Origin: DATAWZ01 sp036266975
Lineage (GTDB): Bacteria > Actinomycetota > Thermoleophilia > Solirubrobacterales > Solirubrobacteraceae
Length of the DNA: 29,059 bases
Reading direction: 5' to 3'
NCBI GenBank assembly: GCA_036266975.1
Contig: DATAWZ010000128.1
Span: forward strand, 1 to 29,059
The position numbers and the translations under genes were made by a program. Positions within the stretch are counted from its first letter, which is position 1. Each line of letters opens with the position of its first letter. Shown in pieces: positions 1 to 7,115 of the stretch. Below the pieces are notes generated by a model, which was not told where the DNA came from, searched no databases, and worked only from the letters and a program-made list of their open reading frames with translations.

Positions 1-345
1 CTTGTCGTAGGCGACGACGAGCACCTTCTCGGCCACCCCCGAGGAGACCTGGTAGAAGGCGCCGACCGCGCCGGCGAAGCCGGTGCCGCCGCCGCTCGTG
101 ATGCGCATGACGGGCTTGCCGTGCGCGCCGATCGCGTCGACGAGCCACTTCTCGGGCTGGTTGACCGCGGCGAACAGCACCGGGCCGGTCGCGACGATCA
201 CCGAATCGATGTCGGCCATGGTCATGCCCGCGTCGTCGAGCGCGCGTTGGACCGCTTCGCGTGCGAGGCCGACCTGATCGACATCGGTGCGGCGACGTGC
301 GTGATTCGTCTGGCCCGCGCCGACGATCGCAACTTCATGTGCCAT
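1..345 (-). CDS. Thiolase-fold (SCP-x/lipid-transfer type) protein, N-terminal part
   Basis: The first 115 residues are present; the gene runs off the left edge. The N-terminus (MAHEVAIVGAGQTNHARRR) and the following helix pattern are those of SCP-x/Ltp-type thiolase-fold proteins. Where a degradative thiolase has its nucleophilic Cys in a CGSG-like motif, this protein reads ITSGGGTGF, so the Cys is absent. It therefore should not perform ordinary thiolysis; a lyase, a retro-aldolase partner (as in steroid side-chain Ltp2 systems) or a structural role is more likely (inference). The ATG at 345 follows the stop of the upstream thiolase-like gene (347) with one base between, so the two are almost certainly co-translated. 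A DUF35/OB-fold partner might lie beyond the window edge; this cannot be seen. Confidence 0.8.
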   Translation of the reverse strand, partial: MAHEVAIVGAGQTNHARRRTDVDQVGLAREAVQRALDDAGMTMADIDSVIVATGPVLFAAVNQPEKWLVDAIGAHGKPVMRITSGGGTGFAGAVGAFYQVSSGVAEKVLVVAYDK

Positions 346-346
346 G

Positions 347-1480
347 TCAGTCCACCCCCAGCAGCGCGACGCAGGTGTTCTGCATGCCCACGCCGCCGGC
401 GCCGTGCACGATCGCGCTGGACGCGCCCTCGGGCGCGTGGTCGACGCGCCCGGCGAGCTGCAGCGCGGCCTCGGACAGACGCACGAGCCCGGTGGCCATG
501 ATCGGATCGGCGGGCAGCGCGCCGCCCGAGGGGTTCAGCACGACCGGCGAGCCGTCGCGGTACAGCCGCGCGCCCTGGCCGGCGGCCGCGAGCCCGAGCG
601 CCTCGAGCACCATCAGCTGTCCGGTGGCCGAGCCGCCGCTGACCTCGGCGATCGAGACGCTGAGCGGATCGTCGATCCCGGCCCTGCGGTAGCACGCCTG
701 GGCGGCGGCCTCGCACGCGTCCAGGCGCCCCGGCGTGCGCTGCACGAAGGAGTGGCAGTCCATCGCGGTGCCGATGCCGGTGAGCCACACCGGCGTGGAG
801 GTCACGCGCTGGGCGACGTCGCAGGAGGCGAGCAGCAGCGCGACGGCGCCGTCGACCGGGCGGGAGAGCTCGAGCTCGCGCAGCGGGCGCGCGGCCCACG
901 GCGAGTCGCTCACCGCCGCCGCGTCGGGCACGGTGTCGATCTCGACCGCGGGGTTCTCGGCGGCGGTCGCCCAGTCGCCGGCGACCAGGCTGGCCAGGTC
1001 GGCGGCCGTGGCGTCGGCCTCGGCCAGGTAGGACTGGGCGGCCAGCCCGCAGGCGGCGCGGTGGTCGAAGCCCACCGGGCGCACGCAGAACGGCTCGGTC
1101 TGGGTGGCGTAGAAGGCGGCCACGTCGGACTCGGAGGGCTTGGAGTAGGCGACCACCAGGCCCACGCGCGAGGCGCCGGCGGCGATCTTGGTCGCGGCGT
1201 ACAGCGCGGCCCACAGGCCGTCCTCCTCGACCCGCGACTCCTCCTTGTGGTGGGCGCCCATCGCGCCGAGGAACCCGCAGTTGGAGATGCTGCGCCCGTC
1301 GAGGATGTCGCTGCCGGAGTCGATGACGAAGTCGACGTCGTCGATCGAGAGCCCGCTGCCCTTCAGCACGCCGTTCACGGCGGCGGAGATCAGGTCGACG
1401 TGCTGCAGGTCATCCCACGCTCCGCGCAGCTGCGTCTGGTGGCTGGCGATGATCGCGACGCGGCTCGAACCGGCGAACAT
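347..1480 (-). CDS. Thiolase-fold protein without catalytic cysteine (Ltp/SCP-x-like)
   Basis: 377 residues, normal length for a thiolase-fold subunit. The fold is recognisable from VAIIASHQTQLRG at the N-terminus, NPSGGALPADPIMATG (about residues 318-333) and HGAGGVGMQNTCVALLG at the C-terminus. All three thiolase catalytic positions differ: the nucleophile region reads ESRVEEDGLWAAL with no Cys, the GHP histidine is replaced (LPADP), and the C-terminal CxGGG cysteine is His (HGAGG). This matches the SCP-x/Ltp-like branch, some members of which are aldolases (family knowledge). It is adjacent to a second Cys-less thiolase-fold gene, suggesting a heteromeric enzyme (inference). The ATG at 1480 lies 15 bases downstream of a TetR-like operator that overlaps the end of the upstream ligase gene. 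Confidence 0.82.
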   Translation of the reverse strand: MFAGSSRVAIIASHQTQLRGAWDDLQHVDLISAAVNGVLKGSGLSIDDVDFVIDSGSDILDGRSISNCGFLGAMGAHHKEESRVEEDGLWAALYAATKIAAGASRVGLVVAYSKPSESDVAAFYATQTEPFCVRPVGFDHRAACGLAAQSYLAEADATAADLASLVAGDWATAAENPAVEIDTVPDAAAVSDSPWAARPLRELELSRPVDGAVALLLASCDVAQRVTSTPVWLTGIGTAMDCHSFVQRTPGRLDACEAAAQACYRRAGIDDPLSVSIAEVSGGSATGQLMVLEALGLAAAGQGARLYRDGSPVVLNPSGGALPADPIMATGLVRLSEAALQLAGRVDHAPEGASSAIVHGAGGVGMQNTCVALLGVD

Positions 1481-1491
1481 GGGCGGGCAAT

Positions 1492-2985
1492 TTACCAGAC
1501 GGCCGTTTGTTTGACAAGGTCACGCACCGCACCCCGCCGGACCTTGCCACTCGTGGTCCGCGGGAGCGCGTCCAGGAAGACCACCGAGGTCGGCTTCTTG
1601 TAGGAGGCGAGCCGCTCGCGGCAGTGCTCGACCACCGCCTCGGCGGCGACCTCGCCGACGACGACGGCCACCACCGTCTGGCCCCAGCGCTCGTGCGGAA
1701 GCCCGACGACCGCGCACTCGCGCACGCCGGCCAGCGCGGCGATGCAGTCCTCGACCTCGCTCGGGTACACGTTCATCCCGCCGCTGACGATCAGGTCGGT
1801 GCGCCGGTCGGCGATCGTCACGAAGCCGTCCTCGTCGAGCGCGCCGAGGTCGCCGCTGTGGAACCAGCCCTGTAGCGGTCCTCCCCGGCGATCGGGGGTG
1901 GATGTGGATGGGTGGGACCAATACCCGTCCATCAGCGCCGGCGAGCGGAAGGCGAGCTCGCCGACCTGGCCGGGCTCGAGCGTTTCGCCGTCGGGTCCGA
2001 GGGCGACGATCGCCGTCTCCACCGCCGCGCGGCCGACGGTGGTGAACGTGCGCTCGCCGTCGCCGGCGCGCGTGGCGGTCATCAGGCCGCCCGAGTTCTC
2101 GGTCATCCCCCACCCCTCGACGAAGCGATCGCCGATCACCTCGCACAGCGCCCGCAGCTTGTCGGGCTCCGCGCGCGAGGCCGAGTGCAGGACCGAGCGC
2201 AGGGCGTGCAGGTCGGCGCCGCGGGCCGCCTCGGTGAAGTCCGGGATGGTCGGCGAGGGCAGGTAGGTGAAGGTGATCCGCTCGGCGGCGATCGTGTGCA
2301 GCAGCGACTGCACGTCCCAGCGCCCCATGATCACCGAGCGCCCGCCCACGTACAGGTGGGTCAGGATGTGCGCGGGCACGGTGGCCACGAACGACATCGA
2401 GCCGGTGAGCGCGGCGACGCTGCCGATCGGCAGGCGGTAGCTGATCGCGTTCAGGCGGGCGATGGCCAGCACGCTGCGATGGGTGAGCATCGCCCCCTTG
2501 GGCGGCCCGGTCGTGCCGCTCGTGTAGCCGAGGATGTACAGGTCATCGCGCGCGGGCGGCGCGGGTGGGCGCGGGTCGCCCTGGTCGAGGAGGCCTTCGA
2601 GGGCGGGTTCGTCCAGGGTGATCACGTCGACCCCGAGCTGGTCGACGCGTTCCGCCTGCGGGGCGGAGAAGGCGAGCGCCCGCGCGCCTGAGTCGCGCAG
2701 GATGTGGCCCGCCTCCTCGCCCAGGAAGCGGGCGTTGATCGGCACGATCACGAGCCCGGCCTTGGCCGCGGCGAGGTAGAGCTCGACGTAGGCGATCCCG
2801 TCGTCCATCCACGCGGCGAGCCGATCGCCGCGCTTCAGGCCCTTGCCCAGCAGCCCGTTGGCCGCGCGACTGGTGCGCTCGTCGAGCTCGCCGTAGGTGC
2901 GCGCGGCGCCGCCCGGCCCGCGCCGCCGTATCGCCACCTCGCGCGGGCGGCCGCAGCGCGGCAGGTCGGCGACCGTGTCGATCAA
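1492..2985 (-). CDS. AMP-forming acyl-CoA synthetase/ligase
   Basis: 497 residues. A class I adenylate-forming enzyme that should activate a carboxylic acid to its CoA thioester with ATP. The phosphate-binding loop YTSGTTGPPKG is at about residue 153, the GWGMTEN adenine-site motif near 289, the C-terminal hinge (ADRRTDLIVSGGMNVYPSEVE) follows, and the catalytic Lys in TSGKVRRG is near 480. I chose the TTG at 2985 because it overlaps the stop of the upstream acyl-CoA dehydrogenase (TTGA, 2985-2982) and leaves a normal N-terminal lead (LIDTVADLPRCGRP). A reading frame that starts further upstream (4197) runs through the dehydrogenase in another frame and is spurious. The last codons (LVKQTAVW) coincide with an operator-like palindrome. 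The substrate cannot be told from sequence; the cluster suggests a branched or alicyclic acid. Confidence 0.85.
   Translation of the reverse strand: MIDTVADLPRCGRPREVAIRRRGPGGAARTYGELDERTSRAANGLLGKGLKRGDRLAAWMDDGIAYVELYLAAAKAGLVIVPINARFLGEEAGHILRDSGARALAFSAPQAERVDQLGVDVITLDEPALEGLLDQGDPRPPAPPARDDLYILGYTSGTTGPPKGAMLTHRSVLAIARLNAISYRLPIGSVAALTGSMSFVATVPAHILTHLYVGGRSVIMGRWDVQSLLHTIAAERITFTYLPSPTIPDFTEAARGADLHALRSVLHSASRAEPDKLRALCEVIGDRFVEGWGMTENSGGLMTATRAGDGERTFTTVGRAAVETAIVALGPDGETLEPGQVGELAFRSPALMDGYWSHPSTSTPDRRGGPLQGWFHSGDLGALDEDGFVTIADRRTDLIVSGGMNVYPSEVEDCIAALAGVRECAVVGLPHERWGQTVVAVVVGEVAAEAVVEHCRERLASYKKPTSVVFLDALPRTTSGKVRRGAVRDLVKQTAVW
1493..1512. promoter_or_regulatory. Putative TetR-family operator, copy 1
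   Basis: The sequence TACCAGACGGCCGTTTGTTT holds a 6-2-6 inverted repeat, CAGACG (1496-1501) and CGTTTG (1504-1509), and is identical to 8594-8613 in 19 of 20 bases. It lies just upstream of the thiolase-like gene start (1480) and inside the last codons of the acyl-CoA ligase gene. The right half-site fits the CNAACGNNCGTTNG type of operator that I recall for PaaR-like TetR repressors; the left half differs at one base. On the minus strand TGGTAAATT next to it could be a -10-like element (weak). Confidence 0.6.
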
Positions 2986-4088
2986 AGGTCGAACGAGGCG
3001 GCCAGCCGGGCGCGGTGGTCGATCGAGCTGCCGAGCACGGCCGCGCTCACGACCGCGCGCTTGTAGTACAGGCCGATGTCGCACTCCTGGGTGAAGCCGA
3101 TCCCCCCGTGCAGCTGGATCCCCTCGGTGGTGACCTTCACGAAGGTGTCCGAGGCCGCCGCCTTGGCCGCGCTCACCGCGCGCGCCGCGCCGACGCGGTC
3201 GTTCTCCAGGGCGAGCGCATCGACCGCGAACAGGACGGTCTCGCGGGCGGTCTGGACGGCGACGCCGAGGTCGCAGGCGCGGTGCTTGAGCGCCTGGAAG
3301 CTGCCGATCGGCACGCCGAACTGATGGCGGTCGCGCATGTAGGCCAGGGTGATCTCCAGCGCCTGGCGGGCGCCGCCGACCTGCTCGGCGGCGAGCGCGA
3401 CCGTCGAGCGCTCCAGCGCGCCGCGCAGGAGCTCGCTCTGGTCCCCGTCGCCGAGGCGCTCGGCCGCGGCGCCGTCGAAGGTGATCAGCGCCGCGCGGCG
3501 CGTCTCGTCGACGAGCGCCCGCGGGGTGCGCTGCACGCCCTGGGCGTCGCCGGCCACCGCGAACACGCCGACGCCGCCGTCGTCCTCCAGCGCGGCGGCG
3601 ACGAGCAGCTCGTCGGCCTCGTGGGCGTCGAGCACCAGCCCGCCCCGGCCGTGCAGCGTGCTTGTGCCCTCGGCGCGCACCGCGCCCGCGACCGAGTCTC
3701 CGCCGTGCAGATCGCCCGCGGCCACGACGGTCGCCCGGCGCTCGCCGGCGATCAGCGGGACCAGGCGCTCGACCGCGCCCAGCGCGCTGAGCAGGTCGCT
3801 GGCCAGCACGGCGCTGGAGAGGAACGGGCCCGGCAGCAGCGAGCAGCCCATCTCCTCCATCAGCACGACGCGCTCCACGTCGCCATAGCCAGCGCCGCCG
3901 AGTTCCTCGGCCACGGCGATCCCGGCCCAGCCCATCTCGGCGATCCCGGCCCACGCCTCGCCCGACAGCCCCTCGCCGGCCATCAGCTCGCGCACGGTGC
4001 CGAGCGGATACTCCGTGTCCAGGAAGCGCCGCGCGACGTCGCGGATCTCGTCCTGGTCGGCGGTCAGGGTGACGGTCGTGGTGCTCAT
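2982..4088 (-). CDS. Acyl-CoA dehydrogenase, FadE-type subunit B
   Basis: 368 residues, FAD-dependent acyl-CoA dehydrogenase fold. Typical features are RDRHQFGVPIGSFQALKHR (about 245-263), a Lys/Ala-rich helix, and HGGIGFTQECDIGLYYKRA near the C-terminus. That C-terminal signature is characteristic of one of the two subunits in the actinobacterial alpha2beta2 FadE enzymes of steroid side-chain catabolism (family knowledge); the partner is probably the dehydrogenase at 5017-6195. The central region is poorly conserved, as usual for this subunit. The ATG at 4088 overlaps the stop of the LLM gene by four bases (ATGA), and its own stop overlaps the ligase start, so expression is translationally coupled. 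Likely role: alpha,beta-desaturation of the CoA ester made by the downstream ligase (inference). Confidence 0.85.
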   Translation of the reverse strand: MSTTTVTLTADQDEIRDVARRFLDTEYPLGTVRELMAGEGLSGEAWAGIAEMGWAGIAVAEELGGAGYGDVERVVLMEEMGCSLLPGPFLSSAVLASDLLSALGAVERLVPLIAGERRATVVAAGDLHGGDSVAGAVRAEGTSTLHGRGGLVLDAHEADELLVAAALEDDGGVGVFAVAGDAQGVQRTPRALVDETRRAALITFDGAAAERLGDGDQSELLRGALERSTVALAAEQVGGARQALEITLAYMRDRHQFGVPIGSFQALKHRACDLGVAVQTARETVLFAVDALALENDRVGAARAVSAAKAAASDTFVKVTTEGIQLHGGIGFTQECDIGLYYKRAVVSAAVLGSSIDHRARLAASFDL

Positions 4089-5020
4089 GTGCGAACCCCC
4101 GTCGCGAGGTGGTCGATGATCCGTCCGCAGGCCTGCTCGAATCCCTCGATCGGCGGCTGGAGGACGAGCTCTGCGATCCCGTCGCCGGCGAGCTCACGCT
4201 CGAGCGCCTCGAACTGCTCGCGGACCTGCGCCGGCGTGCCGGCGAGCGCGAGCTCGGCGACGACCTCGTCGGGCACGAGCGAGGCCAGCTCGGTCCACGG
4301 GGCCTTGCGCTCGGAGGCGTCGTAGGCCTCGCGCACGTCGCCGGCGACGTGCTCCCACGGCGTGCCCTGCACGACGCTCGCGTAGCTCGGGGTCGACAGG
4401 TAGAAGGCGATCTGGCTCTTGGCCGCGTGCACGGCCTCGGCGGCGTCGTCGGCGATCGAGGTGATCACCCAGGCGGCGACCTGCGCCTGCTCGCTGCCGC
4501 GGCGTACCGCGGGCAGCAGCCGTTCGCGCAGGTGCACGCGGGCCAGCGCGATCGGGTGCAGCAGCACGCCGTCGTAGGCGCGGGCGGCGAGCCGGCCCAT
4601 CGTCGGGTTCAACGCGGCGGCGTGCAGCGTGGGCGGGTGCTCGAGATCGATCCCGGCGCGGACCGCCTCGGCGTAGCGCTCCATCGCGGTGCCGGCGGGG
4701 CTGAAGTTCTCGACGCCGTACCAGCGCCGCACGCCGCGCGTGCCCGAGCCCAGGCCGAGCGCGAAGCGCCCGTTCGAGAGGCGCTGCACGTCGGCGGCGA
4801 GCGCGGCCATGGCCAGCGGCGAGCGGGTGAAGGCGTAGGCGATCCCGGTGCCGACCTCGATCTTCTCGGTGGCCAGGGCGACGGCGATCGCCCGCGCGAT
4901 CGCGTCCCGGCCGACGTACTCGGTCGTCCACACGCGGGAGAAGCCGGCGGCCTCGGCGCGCTGGGCGAGCGGGACGAGCGGCTCGAGCTCGTCGGAGCCG
5001 AAGACGATCGAGCGCTTCAT
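4085..5020 (-). CDS. LLM-class flavin/F420-dependent oxidoreductase
   Basis: 311 residues, luciferase-like monooxygenase (TIM-barrel) family. Recognisable segments are the N-terminal strand/helix (LAQRAEAAGFSRVWTTEYVG), IEVGTGIAYAFTRSPLAMA, LSNGRFALGLGSGTRG and a C-terminal GTPAQVREQFEAL. In actinobacteria many members use coenzyme F420 and others use FMN; cofactor and substrate are not visible here. I chose the ATG at 5020 because it overlaps the stop of the upstream acyl-CoA dehydrogenase (ATGA) and starts directly with the first beta strand (MKRSIVFGSDE). It lies between the two dehydrogenase subunits of the same operon, so it probably acts on the same CoA-linked or free intermediate (inference). 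Confidence 0.85.
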   Translation of the reverse strand: MKRSIVFGSDELEPLVPLAQRAEAAGFSRVWTTEYVGRDAIARAIAVALATEKIEVGTGIAYAFTRSPLAMAALAADVQRLSNGRFALGLGSGTRGVRRWYGVENFSPAGTAMERYAEAVRAGIDLEHPPTLHAAALNPTMGRLAARAYDGVLLHPIALARVHLRERLLPAVRRGSEQAQVAAWVITSIADDAAEAVHAAKSQIAFYLSTPSYASVVQGTPWEHVAGDVREAYDASERKAPWTELASLVPDEVVAELALAGTPAQVREQFEALERELAGDGIAELVLQPPIEGFEQACGRIIDHLATGVRT

Positions 5021-6195
5021 CGCGGAAGCCCCAGGATGCGCTCGGCGATGATGTTGCGCTGGATCTCGGCCGTGCCCGAGTGGATCGAGGCCTGGCGGCT
5101 CGAGAGCAGCTCGTGCCCGACGGGGTCGTGCGCGAGCACGCCGCGCGCGCCGTGGACCAGCGCGTCGAGCTCGGCCACCTCCTTCTCGAGCTCGCCCCAG
5201 AACAGGTTGACGACCGAGCCCCGAAAGCCGATCGACTCGCCCGCCTGCTGGTTGACCGCCATACCGAGGTTCAGCCGGCGCAGCTGCTGGGTGCGGATCC
5301 ACAGGTCCGCGTAGCGGTCGCGGGCCTGGGCCCGCTCGGCCACCGAGAGCTCGGCGCCGCGCAGCGCCTCGGCGATGTCGTGCAGCCAGACCAGCGTGCG
5401 CGCGTGATCGGTGAACCCCTGGTCGCCACGCTCGAAGCCGAACATCGTCATCGCCGCGGTCCAGCCCTGGCCGACGTCGCCGACGATCAGATCCGCGGGC
5501 GTGCGGGCGTCGTCGAAGAACACCTCGCTGAACTCCGGGTCGCCGCTGATCTGGACGATCTCGTTCTCGGTGACCCCGTCGGCGTCCATCGCGATGATGA
5601 TCAGCGTCAGGCCGCGGTGGCGCTCGCTGTCGGGATCGGTGCGGCACAGCACGAAGCACCAGTCGGCGTACTTGGCCCACGTCGTCCACGTCTTCTGGCC
5701 GTTGATCACCCACTCCTCGCCGTCCAGGACGGCCTTGGCCCGCAGCGCGGCGAGGTCCGAGCCGGCGCCCGGCTCGGAGAAGCCCTGGCACCACATCTCC
5801 TCGCCGGAGAGGATGCCGGGCAGGAAGCGGTCCTGGAGCTCCTGGGTGCCGTGCACCATCATCGTCGGCCCGAGGAGCACGATTCCCGGGGTGTTGGCCG
5901 GGAAGGGCGAGCGGGCGAGCGCGAGCTCCTCGTAGTACATGAACTGCTGCAGCGGGCCGGCGCCGCGGCCGCCGAGGCGCTCGGGCCAGTGGGGCCCGGC
6001 CCAGCCGCCGGCGAACAGCTTGCGCTGCCAGGCGCGGCGCATCGCGACCTTCTCGTCCTGGTCGAGCGGCTCGGGCTCGCCGGTCGCGTTGTCGGCCAGC
6101 CAGTGGCGCAGCTCGACGCGGAACGGGTCCTCGTCGCCGACGAGCGGGATCTCGGGCCCGAGGACGGACCGGGGCAACAGCTCCAAGCCGCTCAT
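5017..6195 (-). CDS. Acyl-CoA dehydrogenase, FadE-type subunit A
   Basis: 392 residues, full-length acyl-CoA dehydrogenase. It has an FAD-binding WCQGFSEPGAGSDLA segment (about 137-151), EWVINGQKTWTTWA, and the C-terminal SGTAEIQRNIIAERILGLPR. In classical enzymes the catalytic Glu sits in a YEGTSEI-like motif; here the position reads HSGTAEI, so the base must be elsewhere. This is typical of the FadE26/FadE17-like class that works as a heterotetramer (family knowledge). The natural partner is the subunit at 2982-4088, separated only by the LLM gene. The start ATG at 6195 overlaps the stop of the cyclase gene (6192). Confidence 0.86.
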   Translation of the reverse strand: MSGLELLPRSVLGPEIPLVGDEDPFRVELRHWLADNATGEPEPLDQDEKVAMRRAWQRKLFAGGWAGPHWPERLGGRGAGPLQQFMYYEELALARSPFPANTPGIVLLGPTMMVHGTQELQDRFLPGILSGEEMWCQGFSEPGAGSDLAALRAKAVLDGEEWVINGQKTWTTWAKYADWCFVLCRTDPDSERHRGLTLIIIAMDADGVTENEIVQISGDPEFSEVFFDDARTPADLIVGDVGQGWTAAMTMFGFERGDQGFTDHARTLVWLHDIAEALRGAELSVAERAQARDRYADLWIRTQQLRRLNLGMAVNQQAGESIGFRGSVVNLFWGELEKEVAELDALVHGARGVLAHDPVGHELLSSRQASIHSGTAEIQRNIIAERILGLPR

Positions 6196-7115
6196 CGGAT
6201 CGCCACCGCGTTGGCCGGCGAGCCGACGCCGCCGGGCAGGTTCATCGGTGCGGCCACGAACAGGAAGTCAAAGCGCCGGTCGGCGGCGCACAGTCCGCTC
6301 AGGCGCTTCAGGTCGAGCAGCTCGGCGATCGCGAAGCCGAGCATCGGGATCAGCCGCCGGTGCAGCGAGCCGATCTTCGGGTCCCCGGGAGTGACCTCGA
6401 CCGGCGGGTTGTCGGCGGCGATGGCGATCAGCCCGCCGTCCCACAGCAGCCGCGCGACGTCCTCGGATCCCGCCAGCCCGCTGATGCGCGGCTCGCGCGC
6501 GAGCGCGGCGCGCTCATCGGCGGGCAGCTCGCGGAACGCCTCGATCCAGCCGGTGCGTAGGCACATCACGTCTCCCGCCTGCAGGGTCACGCCCTGGTGC
6601 TCGATGGTCGCGTGCAGATCCTCGGCGGTGATCGTGTCGCCGCGCAGCGGCTCGTAGTCGCCGGTCTGCGACAAGTAGGCGCAGGCGTCGACCAGGACGC
6701 CCCGCCCGACGATCCCGCGCTCGGCCCACTTCTCGATGCCGAGCGGCCCGGGGCCGGGCTGGGGATCCTCGGTCCCGCCGCCGAAGTAGCCCTGCTCCCG
6801 CGCGCGCACGTGGCGCAGGCCGTCCCACTGCGAGGAGGCCTGGGGGAAGAAGCGGTCGACGCGGTCGTCCATGTCGTTGCGCGAGATCGGGTAGATCGCG
6901 TGCTCGATCGCCTCGCGTCCGAACAGCGGCGGGTCGGGCTCGGTGACCGGCAGGTTCAGCGGGATCACCGTCCCGTCGCGCACGCAGGCCACGGCGCGCT
7001 GAACGGTCTCGGGCGTCATGCGGGCGAGCGTGCCGAGATCGTGGTCGAGCACGTCCCACGCGCACCGCAGCCCGAGCGGCTCGTTGAGCGGGAGCTGATC
7101 GAAGGCCGTGTGCAT
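6192..7115 (-). CDS. Cyclase-family (kynurenine formamidase-like) metal hydrolase, variant motif
   Basis: 307 residues from the ATG at 7115, which overlaps the upstream stop as TGATG; a GTG one codon earlier is also possible. The fold is that of the cyclase/KynB family: CLRTGWIEAF, LIAIAADNPPVE and a C-terminal APMNLPGGVGSPANAVAI. Canonical members bind metal through HxGTHxDxPxH; here the corresponding segment is SSQWDGLRHV (about residues 95-104), retaining Trp-Asp and a His. This QWDxLxH variant is known in a separate branch annotated only as cyclase family. Likely reaction: hydrolytic opening of a cyclic ketone, lactone or amide-like intermediate (inference). It differs clearly from the second cyclase-family protein at 8629-9471. 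Confidence 0.8.
   Translation of the reverse strand: MHTAFDQLPLNEPLGLRCAWDVLDHDLGTLARMTPETVQRAVACVRDGTVIPLNLPVTEPDPPLFGREAIEHAIYPISRNDMDDRVDRFFPQASSQWDGLRHVRAREQGYFGGGTEDPQPGPGPLGIEKWAERGIVGRGVLVDACAYLSQTGDYEPLRGDTITAEDLHATIEHQGVTLQAGDVMCLRTGWIEAFRELPADERAALAREPRISGLAGSEDVARLLWDGGLIAIAADNPPVEVTPGDPKIGSLHRRLIPMLGFAIAELLDLKRLSGLCAADRRFDFLFVAAPMNLPGGVGSPANAVAIR

Noticed and set aside
344..1603. Long plus-strand open frames opposite the thiolase and other minus-strand genes
   Set aside because: Arg/Gly/Ala-rich shadows caused by high GC; the opposite frames encode recognisable proteins.
1492..4197. A 901-codon open frame covering ligase and dehydrogenase
   Set aside because: Its upstream half is an out-of-frame Arg-rich shadow of the dehydrogenase; the ligase starts at the TTG at 2985.
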